This document shows positions 63,881-64,000 of a DNA stretch of 64,000 nt, piece by piece. Location of the stretch: contig JALKAY010000001.1 of assembly GCA_023015935.1 (NCBI GenBank), positions 682,874 to 746,873 of the forward strand, in the 5' to 3' direction. This DNA is from Flavobacteriaceae bacterium F08102 (lineage in GTDB: Bacteria > Bacteroidota > Bacteroidia > Flavobacteriales > Flavobacteriaceae). The position numbers and the translations under genes are program-made. Each line of letters starts with the position of its first letter. Position 1 is the stretch's first letter. The notes under the pieces are model-generated. The model did not search any database. It was not told where the DNA came from and worked only from the letters and a program-made list of their open reading frames with translations.

Positions 63881-64000
63881 ATGAAAAATTTATTGATCAC
63901 ATTCGCATTGTGTTTGAGCATGGCATTGAACGCTCATAGCACCGCAACGGTAGCTGAAATTGTACCGATGCACACTGTTAATAAAACGGATGCATTTTGC
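63881..64000 (+). CDS. Secreted protein, cut by the right edge
   Basis: The first 40 codons of a gene that leaves the window. MKNLLITFALCLSMALNAHS is a signal peptide with cleavage near residue 20, followed by TATVAEIVPMHTVNKTDAF and a cysteine at residue 40. Too short to assign a family. The palindrome 110 bp upstream may regulate it. Confidence 0.55.
   Translation, partial: MKNLLITFALCLSMALNAHSTATVAEIVPMHTVNKTDAFC

Overview
The window is a gene-dense piece of a low-GC chromosome from a member of the Bacteroidota, almost certainly family Flavobacteriaceae. The evidence is a gliding-motility lipoprotein (GldH), a secreted chitinase-like enzyme with a type IX secretion (T9SS) C-terminal sorting domain, a complete Bat (aerotolerance) operon, an FtsE of the flavobacterial type, and many genes preceded by the Bacteroidota promoter form TTG-N17-23-TAnnTTTG. 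I cannot name the genus. No rRNA, tRNA, CRISPR array, prophage or insertion sequence was seen.

Layout. 1-5.3 kb (minus): ricT, gldH and a class A penicillin-binding protein are joined by 8-bp start/stop overlaps and followed by scoA-scoB. 5.3-12.1 kb: housekeeping genes (DNA polymerase III delta prime, plsC and a hemolysin III homologue, trpS, an aldo/keto reductase, pgk). 12.1-13.57 kb: no protein gene, but four tandem copies of a structured RNA unit on the minus strand, each ending in its own terminator; this is the most unusual feature of the window. 13.6-18.5 kb: CBS protein, VTT membrane protein, MORN-repeat protein, two glycosyltransferases, ftsE. 18.9-23.7 kb: a 1009-residue TPR protein and an outer-membrane beta-barrel. 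23.8-35.6 kb: GH18/T9SS protein, zinc-ribbon protein, spermidine-synthase-like protein, ssb, tex, an NlpE/META lipoprotein, metG, LD-carboxypeptidase, yraN and a TlpA-like protein. 35.8-40.5 kb: mfd and a class V aminotransferase.

40.6-45.3 kb is a metal-uptake operon: a DtxR/MntR-type regulator, a TroA-like binding lipoprotein, an ATPase and two permeases, all overlapping or nearly so, with a palindrome that could be the regulator's own operator at the promoter. Both permeases carry an unusual C-terminal winged-helix extension. 45.6-50.2 kb holds an AddA/UvrD-type helicase-nuclease, cvpA and panB.

50.3-58.9 kb is the Bat operon: moxR, DUF58, a membrane-anchored protein, batA, batB, batC, batD and batE. 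58.9-63.5 kb (minus) holds a SAM methyltransferase, a small membrane protein, map, a HAD-like hydrolase, a thioredoxin-fold protein and gpmI. A secreted protein begins at 63,881 and runs off the right edge.

Together these suggest an aerobic, surface-active heterotroph with a cell envelope and secretion system (GldH, PBP1A, T9SS cargo, outer-membrane proteins) typical of polymer-degrading flavobacteria. Several genes have their TAnnTTTG box only 5-6 nt before the start codon, which suggests leaderless transcripts.
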